From CAYYTU01 sp964474655 (GTDB lineage Bacteria > Chloroflexota > Anaerolineae > B4-G1), in assembly GCA_964474655.1 (NCBI GenBank), contig CAYYTU010000097.1, positions 1 through 9,048 on the forward strand: a stretch of DNA of 9,048 nucleotides, read 5' to 3'. The notes beneath the pieces are model-generated. The model was not told the origin of the DNA. It did not search any database and saw only the letters and a program-made list of their open reading frames with translations. Position 1 is the first letter of the stretch. Each line of letters starts with the position of its first letter. The position numbers and the translations under genes were made by a program. This document shows, piece by piece, positions 1 through 6,567 of this stretch.

Positions 1-526
1 GCTCCGCCATCCCGTAGATCAGATAGTCGGCCTTGGCGTCCAGCAGCACCGAGCGGCGGACGCGATCTTCCCAGTAATCGTAATGGGCCACGCGGCGCAG
101 GCTGGCCTCGACGCCGCCCAGCACGATGGGGGCCGTCTCCTTGAAGTAGCGCTTGATCAGGTTGGTATAGACGATGACGGCCCGGTCCGGGCGGCGGGTG
201 TTGCGCCCGCCGGGGGTATAATCGTCCGAGCGACGCGGCTTCTTGAGCGCGGTGTAGTTGGCCACCATCGAGTCGATGCTGCCGCCGCTCACGCCCCAGA
301 AGAGCGCTGGCTCGCCCAGGCGCGTGATGTCTTTTTCAGCTTGGGGGCTGTGGATATTGGGCTGGGCGATGATGCCCACGCGGTAGCCCACGTCGGTTAG
401 CACGTGCCCGATCACGGCCACGCCGATGAAGGGGCTGTCGATGTAGGCGTCGCCCGTCACCAGGACCACATCGAGCTGATCCCAGCCCCGGGCTTCCATC
501 TCCTGGTGTGTCGTTGGTAAAAACAT
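1..526 (-). CDS. ygiQ: YgiQ/UPF0313 family radical SAM protein, N-terminal part (cut by window edge)
   Basis: Reading leftward from the ATG at 526 gives 175 residues with no stop before the window edge, so the 3' part lies outside. The start MFLPTTHQEMEARGWDQLDV, then VLVTGDAYIDSP (21-32), GVAVIGHVL (35-43), GIIAQP (51-56), GVSGGSIDSMV (78-88) and GGVEASLRR (137-145), match the conserved N-terminal domain of the YgiQ family. Members are large cytoplasmic proteins whose radical-SAM cysteine cluster lies further in, here beyond the window, so iron-sulfur binding cannot be checked. The biochemical role of the family is poorly defined. There is no Shine-Dalgarno before the ATG. A promoter placed so that transcription starts at the ATG suggests leaderless translation. 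The gene diverges from the SulP operon. Confidence 0.93.
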   Translation of the reverse strand, partial: MFLPTTHQEMEARGWDQLDVVLVTGDAYIDSPFIGVAVIGHVLTDVGYRVGIIAQPNIHSPQAEKDITRLGEPALFWGVSGGSIDSMVANYTALKKPRRSDDYTPGGRNTRRPDRAVIVYTNLIKRYFKETAPIVLGGVEASLRRVAHYDYWEDRVRRSVLLDAKADYLIYGMAE

Positions 527-532
527 GACACC

Positions 533-561
533 ATTGTGCCATATCCGTCGTGGGGCGTCAA
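533..561 (-). promoter_or_regulatory. Predicted sigma-70 type promoter of the ygiQ-like gene
   Basis: On the minus strand a -35 TTGACG (561-556) is followed by a 17-base spacer and an extended -10, TGG then CACAAT (538-533). Six bases separate the -10 from the ATG at 526, so the expected start of transcription coincides with the A of the start codon. This fits the missing ribosome binding site. The -10 is only 4/6 to consensus. Confidence 0.5.
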
Positions 562-605
562 GCTTCTGGTTGAGACCTTCGCTGCCGGCCCGGCGGGAGC
601 GTTCA

Positions 606-633
606 TTGACACCGAGATTGGGCGTGGTATGAT
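606..633 (+). promoter_or_regulatory. Predicted sigma-70 promoter of the sulP-glpX operon
   Basis: A perfect -35 TTGACA (606-611), a 16-base spacer and -10 TATGAT (628-633) with an extended TG element (TGGTATGAT, 625-633). Transcription would begin near 640 and leave an untranslated leader of about 70 bases before the SulP start at 710. No clear riboswitch fold was recognised in that leader. Confidence 0.7.
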
Positions 634-709
634 ACCGCGCGTGGTCAGATAGCAAGTTGTTCCGCGATCTGTTCGATTGTGACGTCTACGTGTCGCATGT
701 GAATTTCCG

Positions 710-2878
710 ATGAAGTGGAGCGACGATCACCCATTAGTACGCCATCTGAAATCGGCGGCTGGGTTTCTTGCCCAGCCAGCACGAATCATCTGGGGCTACC
801 ATCGCTCGTACCTGCGGGCCGATCTCATCGCCGGGCTTACGGTGGCAGTGGTGATGCTGCCTCAGGCTATGGGATACGCTATGATCGCTGGCCTTCCGGT
901 GCGGATGGGGCTTTATACCGCCATCGTCGGGTCCATTGTGAGTGCCCTGTGGGGTTCTTCTAACCAGCTCCAGACTGGCCCCACTAACGCGATCTCCTTG
1001 CTGGTGCTTTCGACCCTGCTGGAGGTGGAGGAGCCGGGCTCGACCGGTTATCTTGGCGCGGCTGGATTGCTCGCTATTATGGTAGGGATCTTCCACCTCG
1101 TGATGGGGATGGCGCGGCTCGGTGTACTGGTCAACTTCGTGTCCGATTCTATGGTGGTTGGTTTCACCGCCGGAGCGGGTATCCTTATCGCTTTCCACCA
1201 GGTAGGGCATCTGCTTCGTATTCCCATTTCACCCGCTCCAAGCCTTTGGGAGTTTATCCCCGATATCGTTTCTCACCTTTTGGAGACCCATTTTCTGAGC
1301 CTGGCGCTGGGGGTGGGAACGATGCTTGTCATTTTGGCTCTTCGGCGAGTTAACCGTCGCATCCCCAACCTTTTGTTAGGTATGTTGGCAGCGGCCAGCG
1401 TGGTGGGGTTGTTGGGCCTTGACACGCAGGGTGTCGAGGTGGTGGGGGAGCTGCCGCGCGGTTTGCCGCCTCTGACTGATTTTTCCTTGTTTAATCCTGA
1501 TCTGGCGCTGGATCTCTTCACCGGTTCGCTGGCGATTGCTGCTATTGGGCTCGTGGAGGCTATGTCCATCGCCCGCAGCATCTCTAGCCAGACGGGGCAG
1601 CGGCTCGATAGTAACCAACAGTTCATCGGGGAGGGGCTGGCGAACATCGCTGCGGGCCTCTTTTCTGGCTATGCGTGTTCCGGTTCGTTCACTCGCTCGG
1701 CGGTGAATTATAAGGCAGGAGCGAAGACGCAGGTCTCTAGCATTTTCGCTGGCTTGTTTGTCCTGGGCGGCGTCGCTCTGTTGGCCCCGCTGGCGGCCTA
1801 CGTGCCGTTGGCGGCGCTTGCGGGTGTTTTGATCGTCACTGGCTGGAGTCTGGTCGACCGAGAGGAGATTGCCAGAATTTGGCACGCCAACGTGGCCGAT
1901 CGGAATATTATGGTCTTGACGCTGGCAGCCACTTTGCTGCTTCCACTCCGGCTGGCGGTGCTGATCGGAATCAGTGCCTCAATTCTGTACTACCTGCTCC
2001 AGACGACCAGACCCCGGGTGCGAGAGGTGATGATGAGCGAGGACTTTCGTTACTTCGCACCTGCTTCTGATCACCCCGTTTGTCCCCAGCTGGGCGTGGT
2101 GGAGATTCTGGGTGATCTCTACTTCGGTGCGGTGAGTCACATTGAGAAGCGCATTGAGAGCTTTCGCGCCCGGTACCCTGAGCAGCGGTTCTTGCTTCTG
2201 CGTATGTACACCGTTGAGAATTGCGATATCAGCGGCATCTATGCCCTGGAGAGCATTGTAAAGAGCTATCGTGACCGTGGGGGCGATGTCTATTTTGTCC
2301 ACGTCCATCAACCTGTGCTTGAGATTATGAAGTCCTCCAGCTTTTACGATTTTGTGGGGGCGGATCACTTTCTGGATCCGGATCGCGACGTGAGCTATCT
2401 CTTTTATAAGGTGCTTGATCCGGTCATCTGCATCTATGAGTGTTCGGTGCGGGCCTTCCAGCTGTGTCAGAATTTGCCCAAGCAGCTTTATGAGGCGGAG
2501 GTTGATTGGCCCGATGATATGGATCTGGGGGATGTGCCCCTGGTCGAAGCGCAGGATCTGTGGCACGATCTGCGGGAGGGGGAACCCCCGCTGATCATTG
2601 ACGTCCGCGAGCCCCGGGAGTATGAACAGGCCCACATTCCAGAGGCGCGCTCCATTCGGCTTCCGAAGTTGTTGGAGGATGAGCATTTCTCGACCCGTCA
2701 GCCGGTGGTTCTGGTGTGCCGGGCGGGACGGCGGAGTATGCGGGCGGCGGCGGTGTTGCGACAGCGCGGATTCGATAACGTCAGGGCTTTGAAGGATGGC
2801 ATGCAAGCCTGGGAGCAAGAGAATCTTCTAGAAGCTGTGAGGTATAGGCAGGTAAATGAACGAGAAACCGACGCATAA
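710..2878 (+). CDS. SulP/SLC26 anion permease with STAS and C-terminal rhodanese domains
   Basis: A 722-residue inner-membrane transporter. Residues about 35-430 form the hydrophobic SulP core, with the family motif PQAMGYAMIAGLP (51-63), the pore-region segment TGPTNAISLL (89-98), a second conserved block around 281-330 (LVEAMSIARSIS, ending CSGSFTRS) and many membrane spans. Residues about 460-565 are a cytoplasmic STAS domain (LGDLYFGAVSHIEKRI; CDISG at 505-509). Residues about 608-710 are a rhodanese domain: IIDVREPREYEQAHIPEA (629-646) and the active-site loop CRAGRRS (670-676) with catalytic Cys670 present. SulP proteins move sulfate, bicarbonate or related anions; the substrate cannot be read from the sequence. 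The rhodanese points to sulfur chemistry, such as sulfane-sulfur or thiosulfate handling, but that is inference. The ATG at 710 is the first in-frame start after a stop at 680; no strong Shine-Dalgarno precedes it. The 3' end overlaps glpX. Confidence 0.95.
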   Translation: MKWSDDHPLVRHLKSAAGFLAQPARIIWGYHRSYLRADLIAGLTVAVVMLPQAMGYAMIAGLPVRMGLYTAIVGSIVSALWGSSNQLQTGPTNAISLLVLSTLLEVEEPGSTGYLGAAGLLAIMVGIFHLVMGMARLGVLVNFVSDSMVVGFTAGAGILIAFHQVGHLLRIPISPAPSLWEFIPDIVSHLLETHFLSLALGVGTMLVILALRRVNRRIPNLLLGMLAAASVVGLLGLDTQGVEVVGELPRGLPPLTDFSLFNPDLALDLFTGSLAIAAIGLVEAMSIARSISSQTGQRLDSNQQFIGEGLANIAAGLFSGYACSGSFTRSAVNYKAGAKTQVSSIFAGLFVLGGVALLAPLAAYVPLAALAGVLIVTGWSLVDREEIARIWHANVADRNIMVLTLAATLLLPLRLAVLIGISASILYYLLQTTRPRVREVMMSEDFRYFAPASDHPVCPQLGVVEILGDLYFGAVSHIEKRIESFRARYPEQRFLLLRMYTVENCDISGIYALESIVKSYRDRGGDVYFVHVHQPVLEIMKSSSFYDFVGADHFLDPDRDVSYLFYKVLDPVICIYECSVRAFQLCQNLPKQLYEAEVDWPDDMDLGDVPLVEAQDLWHDLREGEPPLIIDVREPREYEQAHIPEARSIRLPKLLEDEHFSTRQPVVLVCRAGRRSMRAAAVLRQRGFDNVRALKDGMQAWEQENLLEAVRYRQVNERETDA

Positions 2879-3869
2879 TCTGGGGCTTGACCTGGTGCGG
2901 GCTACCGAGGCGGCGGCGTTGGCCGCCGGGCGTTGGATCGGGCTGGGGAAGCCGATTGAGGCGGATCGGGATGCGACCGAGAGGATGCGTGCCACCCTTA
3001 ACCTGGTCGATATTGAAGCCGCTGTGGCCGTGGGCGAGGACGTTCGGATCTATACGTGTGATAGCTTACAAGCGGGACAGTGTGTCGGGACCGGCAAGGG
3101 GCCGGCGATGGATGTGGTAGTCGATCCCATTGATGGACGCAATCTCGTGGCGGAGGGGCATCAAGGCGCTCTCTCTGTGATGGCGATCGCGCCGCGTGGA
3201 ACCCTCTGGCGGCCCAGGCCGGCGGCCTATATGGAGAAAATCGTCGTGGACGCGGAGGTAGCGGATGACATCGTCCCGGAGTGCCTCGACGCTCCGGCCG
3301 CCTGGACCCTGGCGCTGGTCGCGCGAGCCAAGGGCAAGGATGTGGGGGACTTGACGGCCTTCGTGCTGAACCGCCAACGGCACAGGCATCTCGTCTCGGA
3401 GATTCGGGAGGCCGGTGCTCACGTGATGCTTAGAAACGAGGGCGACGTGAGCGGGGCTTTGCTGGCCGGACGCCCAGATAATCACATTGATCTTCTTATG
3501 GGCGTGGGGGGCATCACTGAAGGTCTCATCGCCGCCTGTGCTCTGAGAGCGACGGATGGCGAGATGGTGGCTCGTTTGAGCCCCCAAAGCGAAGAGGAGC
3601 AGGACGCGGCGTTGGCTGCTGGCTTAGATATTGAGCGTATCCTCCTCACGGAGGAGATCGTGTCCACCGAGCAAGTCTTCTTTGCCGCCACGGGCATCAC
3701 TGACGGCTCGCTTCTTCCCGGTGTGCGGTACGGTGGTAAGTGTGCCCGGTCGAGCTCGCTCGTGATGCGTGGTCAGACGAAGACGCGGCGGATGATAAAT
3801 ACTGAGCATCTCCTCACCGACCAGACGGGAGCCTGGCGGCGTTACATTCCTGGCAAGCCGTTCCACTGA
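2856..3869 (+). CDS. glpX: Class II fructose-1,6-bisphosphatase-like protein (GlpX family), active site divergent
   Basis: The 337 residues match GlpX along their length: LDLVRATEAAALAAGRWIG (11-29), a VGTGKGPAMDVVVDPIDG block (77-94), AYMEKIVV (124-131), GVGGITEGLIAACALRATDG (216-235), ATGITDGSLLPGV (278-290) and MRGQTKTRRMI (304-314). The family hydrolyses fructose-1,6-bisphosphate to fructose-6-phosphate in gluconeogenesis. Asp37, Glu61, Asp90 and Glu222 sit where metal-binding acids are expected. Three usual features are changed: GEGE-x-DEAPMLYIGE is replaced by GEDVRIYTCDSLQAG (60-74), the Thr after the DP(I/L)(D/E)G motif is Arg95, and the GDKN segment is GKPI (31-34). Activity or substrate may therefore differ. 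The ATG lies 23 bases inside sulP; AGG at 2846-2848 can serve as ribosome binding site, so translation is probably coupled. Family assignment is sure, catalytic status is not. Confidence 0.9.
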   Translation: MNEKPTHNLGLDLVRATEAAALAAGRWIGLGKPIEADRDATERMRATLNLVDIEAAVAVGEDVRIYTCDSLQAGQCVGTGKGPAMDVVVDPIDGRNLVAEGHQGALSVMAIAPRGTLWRPRPAAYMEKIVVDAEVADDIVPECLDAPAAWTLALVARAKGKDVGDLTAFVLNRQRHRHLVSEIREAGAHVMLRNEGDVSGALLAGRPDNHIDLLMGVGGITEGLIAACALRATDGEMVARLSPQSEEEQDAALAAGLDIERILLTEEIVSTEQVFFAATGITDGSLLPGVRYGGKCARSSSLVMRGQTKTRRMINTEHLLTDQTGAWRRYIPGKPFH

Positions 3870-3921
3870 TCGCTGGCTGTAACGGTGTGGCCGAGTAGTC
3901 TTGATCGTGGTCAGTCTGGGG

Positions 3922-4692
3922 TCAGTAACCCAGTACCCGGGCCCGATGATGCAACCGTGCGGCGGGAATCAAGAAAACTACCAGCAACACCGGCAGCAGC
4001 AGCAGGTCGAGCCACGGGTTCAGGAACCCCTGGCCCAGTACCGCGTGGTTCATCAAGTCCTGAGCATAGGTCAGCGGCGAAAAGTAGGCCAACACGCGGG
4101 CCCAGCCGGCCATCTCCTCCAGGGGGACGAAGATGCCGCTGATGAACATCAGCGGCCAGCGCACCAGCGTGCTGGGCATCATAATGTTGCCTACCGAACG
4201 GGTGGGGATCGAGGCGAAGACCAGGCCGAAGGCGGAGAAGGCCAGGCTGGCCAGCGGCACGCCGGCCAGGAGCAGCGTGGCGTCGGTCACCTTCACACCC
4301 AGCGCCAGCAGCCCGATTATTAGCGGCACCATCGAGACTACGCTGGCGAAGAAGGTACCCACCAGGGTCTTGCCCAGCAGCAGCGTGGCCAGCGACATCG
4401 GCGCCGCCAGCAGCCGGTCATAGGTGCCGGTGCGCCGCTCCAGGGGGATGATCACTGGGCCGGCCGATGAAGCAGTGAAGAAGGTGGTCAGGGCCAGCAG
4501 CCGGGCTATTCCCACCTCCATCGCCATCTCCCGCTTGACGGAAAACGAGAAAAAGAGGAAGAGGGGCAACAGCAACCCGAACATAATCATCGGTGGCGTT
4601 AGATAATAGACCCGCACGTCCTTGACCGCCACCGTCCAGGCCTGGCTGATTTCATCTTTAAGTCGCTCTATCCATCCTCTTTTCATCGTCAT
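3922..4692 (-). CDS. ABC-2 type transporter permease (DrrB/NodJ-like)
   Basis: A 256-residue inner-membrane protein and last gene of the leftward operon. A short cytoplasmic N-terminus with an amphipathic KDVRVYY stretch is followed by about six hydrophobic spans (near 33-52, 62-82, 106-131, 138-162, 176-192 and 226-246). The loop ERRTGTYDRLLAAPMS (85-100) is the ABC-2 hallmark, and FSPLTYAQDLMNHAVLG (204-220) is typical of the last periplasmic region of drug or polysaccharide exporters. It should dimerise and pair with the ATPase at 4853-5851. The substrate is unknown. The Shine-Dalgarno AAGGAGG (4702-4696) is only 3 bases from the ATG at 4692 but 9 from the in-frame ATG at 4686, so the shorter start at 4686 (254 residues) is probably used. 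A 160-base spacer with a palindromic repeat separates it from the ATPase. No clear terminator lies between its stop and the converging glpX. Confidence 0.93.
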   Translation of the reverse strand: MTMKRGWIERLKDEISQAWTVAVKDVRVYYLTPPMIMFGLLLPLFLFFSFSVKREMAMEVGIARLLALTTFFTASSAGPVIIPLERRTGTYDRLLAAPMSLATLLLGKTLVGTFFASVVSMVPLIIGLLALGVKVTDATLLLAGVPLASLAFSAFGLVFASIPTRSVGNIMMPSTLVRWPLMFISGIFVPLEEMAGWARVLAYFSPLTYAQDLMNHAVLGQGFLNPWLDLLLLPVLLVVFLIPAARLHHRARVLGY

Positions 4693-4695
4693 TGT

Positions 4696-4702
4696 CCTCC
4701 TT
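4696..4702 (-). promoter_or_regulatory. Ribosome binding site that decides the permease start
   Basis: AAGGAGG on the minus strand lies 3 bases before the ATG at 4692 and 9 bases before the ATG at 4686. The second spacing is the normal one, so translation more likely starts at 4686. Confidence 0.6.
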
Positions 4703-4706
4703 TGTA

Positions 4707-4848
4707 GGGCAAACGCATTTATATTTCTTGGACAGGATTAACAGGATTAACAGGATAATTTTTAACTAAAATCTTGTCAATCCTGTAAATCCTGTCTAGA
4801 AAAGCAAGCGTTTGCCGTCATTTTGCGGGGATGTAAGATAAATGCGTT
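4707..4848. repeat. Palindromic 9-base-period repeat element between ABC ATPase and permease genes
   Basis: Three head-to-tail copies of ACAGGATTA (4732-4740, 4741-4749, and a partial copy to 4758) face two inverted copies (4779-4796). This gives an 18-base inverted repeat (4731-4748 against 4779-4796) with one mismatch. Outside it, GGCAAACGC (4708-4716) pairs perfectly with GCGTTTGCC (4808-4816), and AACGCATTTAT (4712-4722) pairs perfectly with ATAAATGCGTT (4838-4848); these two outer pairings exclude each other. The core is AT-rich, unlike its surroundings. From memory, similar ATCCTGT-type repeats are dispersed between genes in many environmental bacterial genomes. Within the operon mRNA it would fold strongly. 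Confidence 0.8.
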
Positions 4849-4852
4849 CACC

Positions 4853-5851
4853 CTATCCTCCTTTGCCTCTTTCTTTCTGCTTCTTTGCCCCTGTCTGTTC
4901 GGACTTGTGGTGGACCGTGCCGATCTCCTGGCCCGTGATCTGGAGGAAGACGTCCTCCAGGCTGGGGCCCAACGTACACAGACTCACCAGTTGCAAATTG
5001 TGCTCGCGGGCGTAGTCTACTACCTTCGGCAGCAGCGCTGAAGGTTTCTCCGTGTACAGCCGCCACTTGTCACCCATCTTCACCGCTTGGGTCACGCCAG
5101 GTAGCGCTTTCAACGGCTCGCCGTGGGTCTGCCCATTGGGCTCCAGCGCTACCTCCATCGACTGCACCTTGCGGAAGGCGGCCTTGAGCTGCTCCGGCGT
5201 GTCGATGGCTGCGATCTGCCCGTGATTGATGATCGCCACCCTGTCGCAGAGCTGGTTGGCCTCCTCGATCTGGTGGGTGGTGAGGAAGATGGTCGTGCCC
5301 TCGGCGTTCATCTCCCGGATCAGGCGCCGGATGGCGCGGGCGCTCTGGGCGTCCAGCCCCGGCGTGGGCTCGTCCAGGAAGAGCAGCGCCGGCCGGTGGA
5401 TGATGGCCATAGCGATACTCAGCCGGCGGCGCATGCCCTTGGAGAAATCCTCGACTTTCACGTCTCGCTTCTCCCACAGGCCGAAGTCCTCCAGCAGCTC
5501 CTGCGCCCGTCGCTCGCGCTCCTCGCGCGGCACGCGGTAGAGCCGCGCGGTGAACATCAGGTTGCCCCAGGCGGTCAGCTCTGTATAGACGTTCGATTCT
5601 TCCGGCACCAGCCCCATCTGGCGCTTGGCTGGGTACGCTTCGCTCGCCAGGTCGTGACCGTCGATCAGGATATGGCCCTCGGTCGGCTCCAACAGTGTGG
5701 TCAGCATGCGCTGGGTGGTGGTCTTGCCGGCGCCGTTGGGGCCCAGGAAGCCGAAGACCTCGCCCTGCTCCACCTGGAAATCGACGTGATCGACGGCCAG
5801 CAGGTCACCGTAGTATTTCGTCAGATTCTCTACCTCAATTGCATTTTTCAT
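4853..5851 (-). CDS. ABC transporter ATP-binding protein (DrrA/CcmA-like) with C-terminal extension
   Basis: A 332-residue cytoplasmic ATPase that should power the permease encoded downstream. Walker A is GPNGAGKT (37-44), the Q-loop region reads GLVPEE (80-85), the signature is FSKGMRRRL (136-144), Walker B with catalytic Glu is ALLFLDEP (155-162; Asp160, Glu161), the D-loop follows at GLD (165-167), and the switch His is in TTHQ (191-194; His193). The E in VPEE where many ABC proteins have Q is common in this subfamily. Residues about 225-310 form the accessory C-terminal domain of DrrA-type exporters, ending PSLEDVFLQITG. The tail from 315 is Lys-rich and looks disordered. GAGG at 5864-5861, 9 bases before the ATG, is the ribosome binding site. 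The cupin stop lies 18 bases upstream, so the two are co-transcribed. The substrate cannot be told. Confidence 0.96.
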   Translation of the reverse strand: MKNAIEVENLTKYYGDLLAVDHVDFQVEQGEVFGFLGPNGAGKTTTQRMLTTLLEPTEGHILIDGHDLASEAYPAKRQMGLVPEESNVYTELTAWGNLMFTARLYRVPREERERRAQELLEDFGLWEKRDVKVEDFSKGMRRRLSIAMAIIHRPALLFLDEPTPGLDAQSARAIRRLIREMNAEGTTIFLTTHQIEEANQLCDRVAIINHGQIAAIDTPEQLKAAFRKVQSMEVALEPNGQTHGEPLKALPGVTQAVKMGDKWRLYTEKPSALLPKVVDYAREHNLQLVSLCTLGPSLEDVFLQITGQEIGTVHHKSEQTGAKKQKERGKGG

Positions 5852-5869
5852 TCGTGATTACCTCGCTTG

Positions 5870-6184
5870 TCATGACACCTGGACCGCCAGCACACGCATT
5901 GGCTGCGCAGTGGAGATGCTGCGGGCCGTACCGGCCGGCACCAGCGCCAGCGAACCGGTCTGAAGGTCAGCTTGCTCATCCTCGACGGTCAGGCTACCGT
6001 TTCCCTCGATGACGTAGTAAAGCACTGTAGCGGACATAACGCACGGTTCTATCGCCTGACCGGCATCCACGTTCACCAACAGGGCGGCGACGTTATCACC
6101 GCCGAGCAGGCGCTGGGGCGCTATCTCCGCGCTGCTTGATGGAAAGTCGTTCAACCCGTTCGTCTCAACGATCGAAATAGTCAT
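5870..6184 (-). CDS. Small cupin-fold protein lacking metal-ligand histidines
   Basis: 104 residues. The ATG at 6184 is chosen because AAGGAG (6196-6191) lies 6 bases before it; the frame stays open upstream to 6307 but runs through GC-rich hairpin sequence. VLYYVIEGNGSLTVEDE (54-70), LQTGSLALVPAGTARSI (74-90) and MRVLAVQV (96-103) fit a single-domain cupin beta-barrel. The usual motif 1 (HxH then E) is replaced by EPCVMSATVLYYVIEGNG (46-63), and the motif 2 His after PxG is missing (PAGTARS, 83-89), so the common metal site is absent. There is a single Cys (48). Such proteins can bind small molecules without metal or act as accessory or sensor proteins; the role here is unknown. Position directly before the ABC genes, 18 bases from the ATPase start, links it to that transporter. 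Confidence 0.8.
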   Translation of the reverse strand: MTISIVETNGLNDFPSSSAEIAPQRLLGGDNVAALLVNVDAGQAIEPCVMSATVLYYVIEGNGSLTVEDEQADLQTGSLALVPAGTARSISTAQPMRVLAVQVS

Positions 6185-6229
6185 CAGATTCTCCTTTGAG
6201 AAATGGCTACCAAAGGCCAGGTGTGGGCC

Positions 6230-6303
6230 GTGGGAGGCCCTGCCACCGCACGGGCGGGATCGGCCTCGGAGAGCCCTCCCACATGGTTGGGGGAGAGCTC
6301 TCC
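6230..6303. repeat. Hairpin-forming spacer between the His/Cys-rich gene and the cupin gene
   Basis: The 125-base gap (6185-6309) is GC-rich. It holds a perfect 12-base palindrome GGAGAGCTCTCC (6292-6303) just after the upstream stop codon, and an inverted repeat GTGGGAGGCC / GCCCTCCCAC (6230-6239 against 6273-6282, 9 of 10 pairs). On the operon mRNA these could form adjacent stem-loops. No run of U follows, so a classical terminator is unlikely; RNA processing or stabilisation, or differential expression of the downstream genes, is possible. Confidence 0.55.
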
Positions 6304-6309
6304 ACATAC

Positions 6310-6549
6310 TTACTCCTGGTCAGCTGTTTCCAGGGCGGCGATGTGCTCCTTCACCGCCTGCGCTTCGGCCTCCAGGCCTTGCAGGTACTCCTCTAACTGC
6401 ACGATGCGCTCCTCCCGCGTGGGAAAGCGTCGACGACCGGGCAGCGTTCCTCGGCTGCTCCCCGTCGGTCCGCAACAACATCCGGTATGGTGGGGGGCGC
6501 AATGGCTCTGATGCGTGTGATGGCTATGATGAACGTGATGTTCGCACAT
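6310..6549 (-). CDS. Small His/Cys-rich protein with C-terminal coiled coil
   Basis: 79 residues, not assigned to a characterised family. The N-terminal part carries ten His within residues 4-21 (HHVHHSHHTH from 4) and five Cys (2, 17 and the triplet 24-26), a composition suited to binding Zn, Ni, Co or Cu. A basic stretch GRRRFPTREER (38-48) leads into a predicted coiled coil, VQLEEYLQGLEAEAQAVKEH (50-69), probably for dimerisation or for binding the regulator. Translation starts from an excellent AGGAGG (6563-6558) 8 bases before the ATG. It lies 18 bases after padR, so the two are translated from one message. Small proteins of this layout beside PadR genes are familiar in Chloroflexota and Firmicutes, but their function is not known to me. 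Metal binding is inference from composition. Confidence 0.85.
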   Translation of the reverse strand: MCEHHVHHSHHTHQSHCAPHHTGCCCGPTGSSRGTLPGRRRFPTREERIVQLEEYLQGLEAEAQAVKEHIAALETADQE

Positions 6550-6567
6550 TTTATTTTCCTCCTGTTC

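Noticed and set aside
83..400. 105-codon plus-strand frame and the minus-strand frame at 336-542
   Set aside because: Both are shadows of the YgiQ-like gene, which reads open from 526 to the window edge in another frame.
1979..2818. 279-codon open frame on the minus strand opposite sulP
   Set aside because: It lies entirely antisense to the STAS and rhodanese coding region, whose protein has clear family motifs; the antisense product has no recognisable domain.
3036..3080. Paired frameshifts as the cause of the odd GlpX segment
   Set aside because: Neither alternative frame restores the usual GEGE-DEAPML sequence and one contains a stop, so true divergence is more likely.
3066..3587. 173-codon minus-strand frame opposite glpX
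   Set aside because: Shadow of glpX; low-complexity product with no family features.
4731..4796. CRISPR-like short repeats
   Set aside because: The units are 9 bases, directly adjacent and partly inverted, with no spacers; this is a palindromic repeat, not a CRISPR array.
5123..5857. 244-codon plus-strand frame across the ABC ATPase gene
   Set aside because: Antisense to a gene with complete ABC motifs; no independent ribosome binding site or domain.
6185..6307. N-terminal extension of the cupin to 6307
   Set aside because: The extension is Arg/Pro/Gly-rich translation of hairpin sequence, while the ATG at 6184 has AAGGAG at the right distance.
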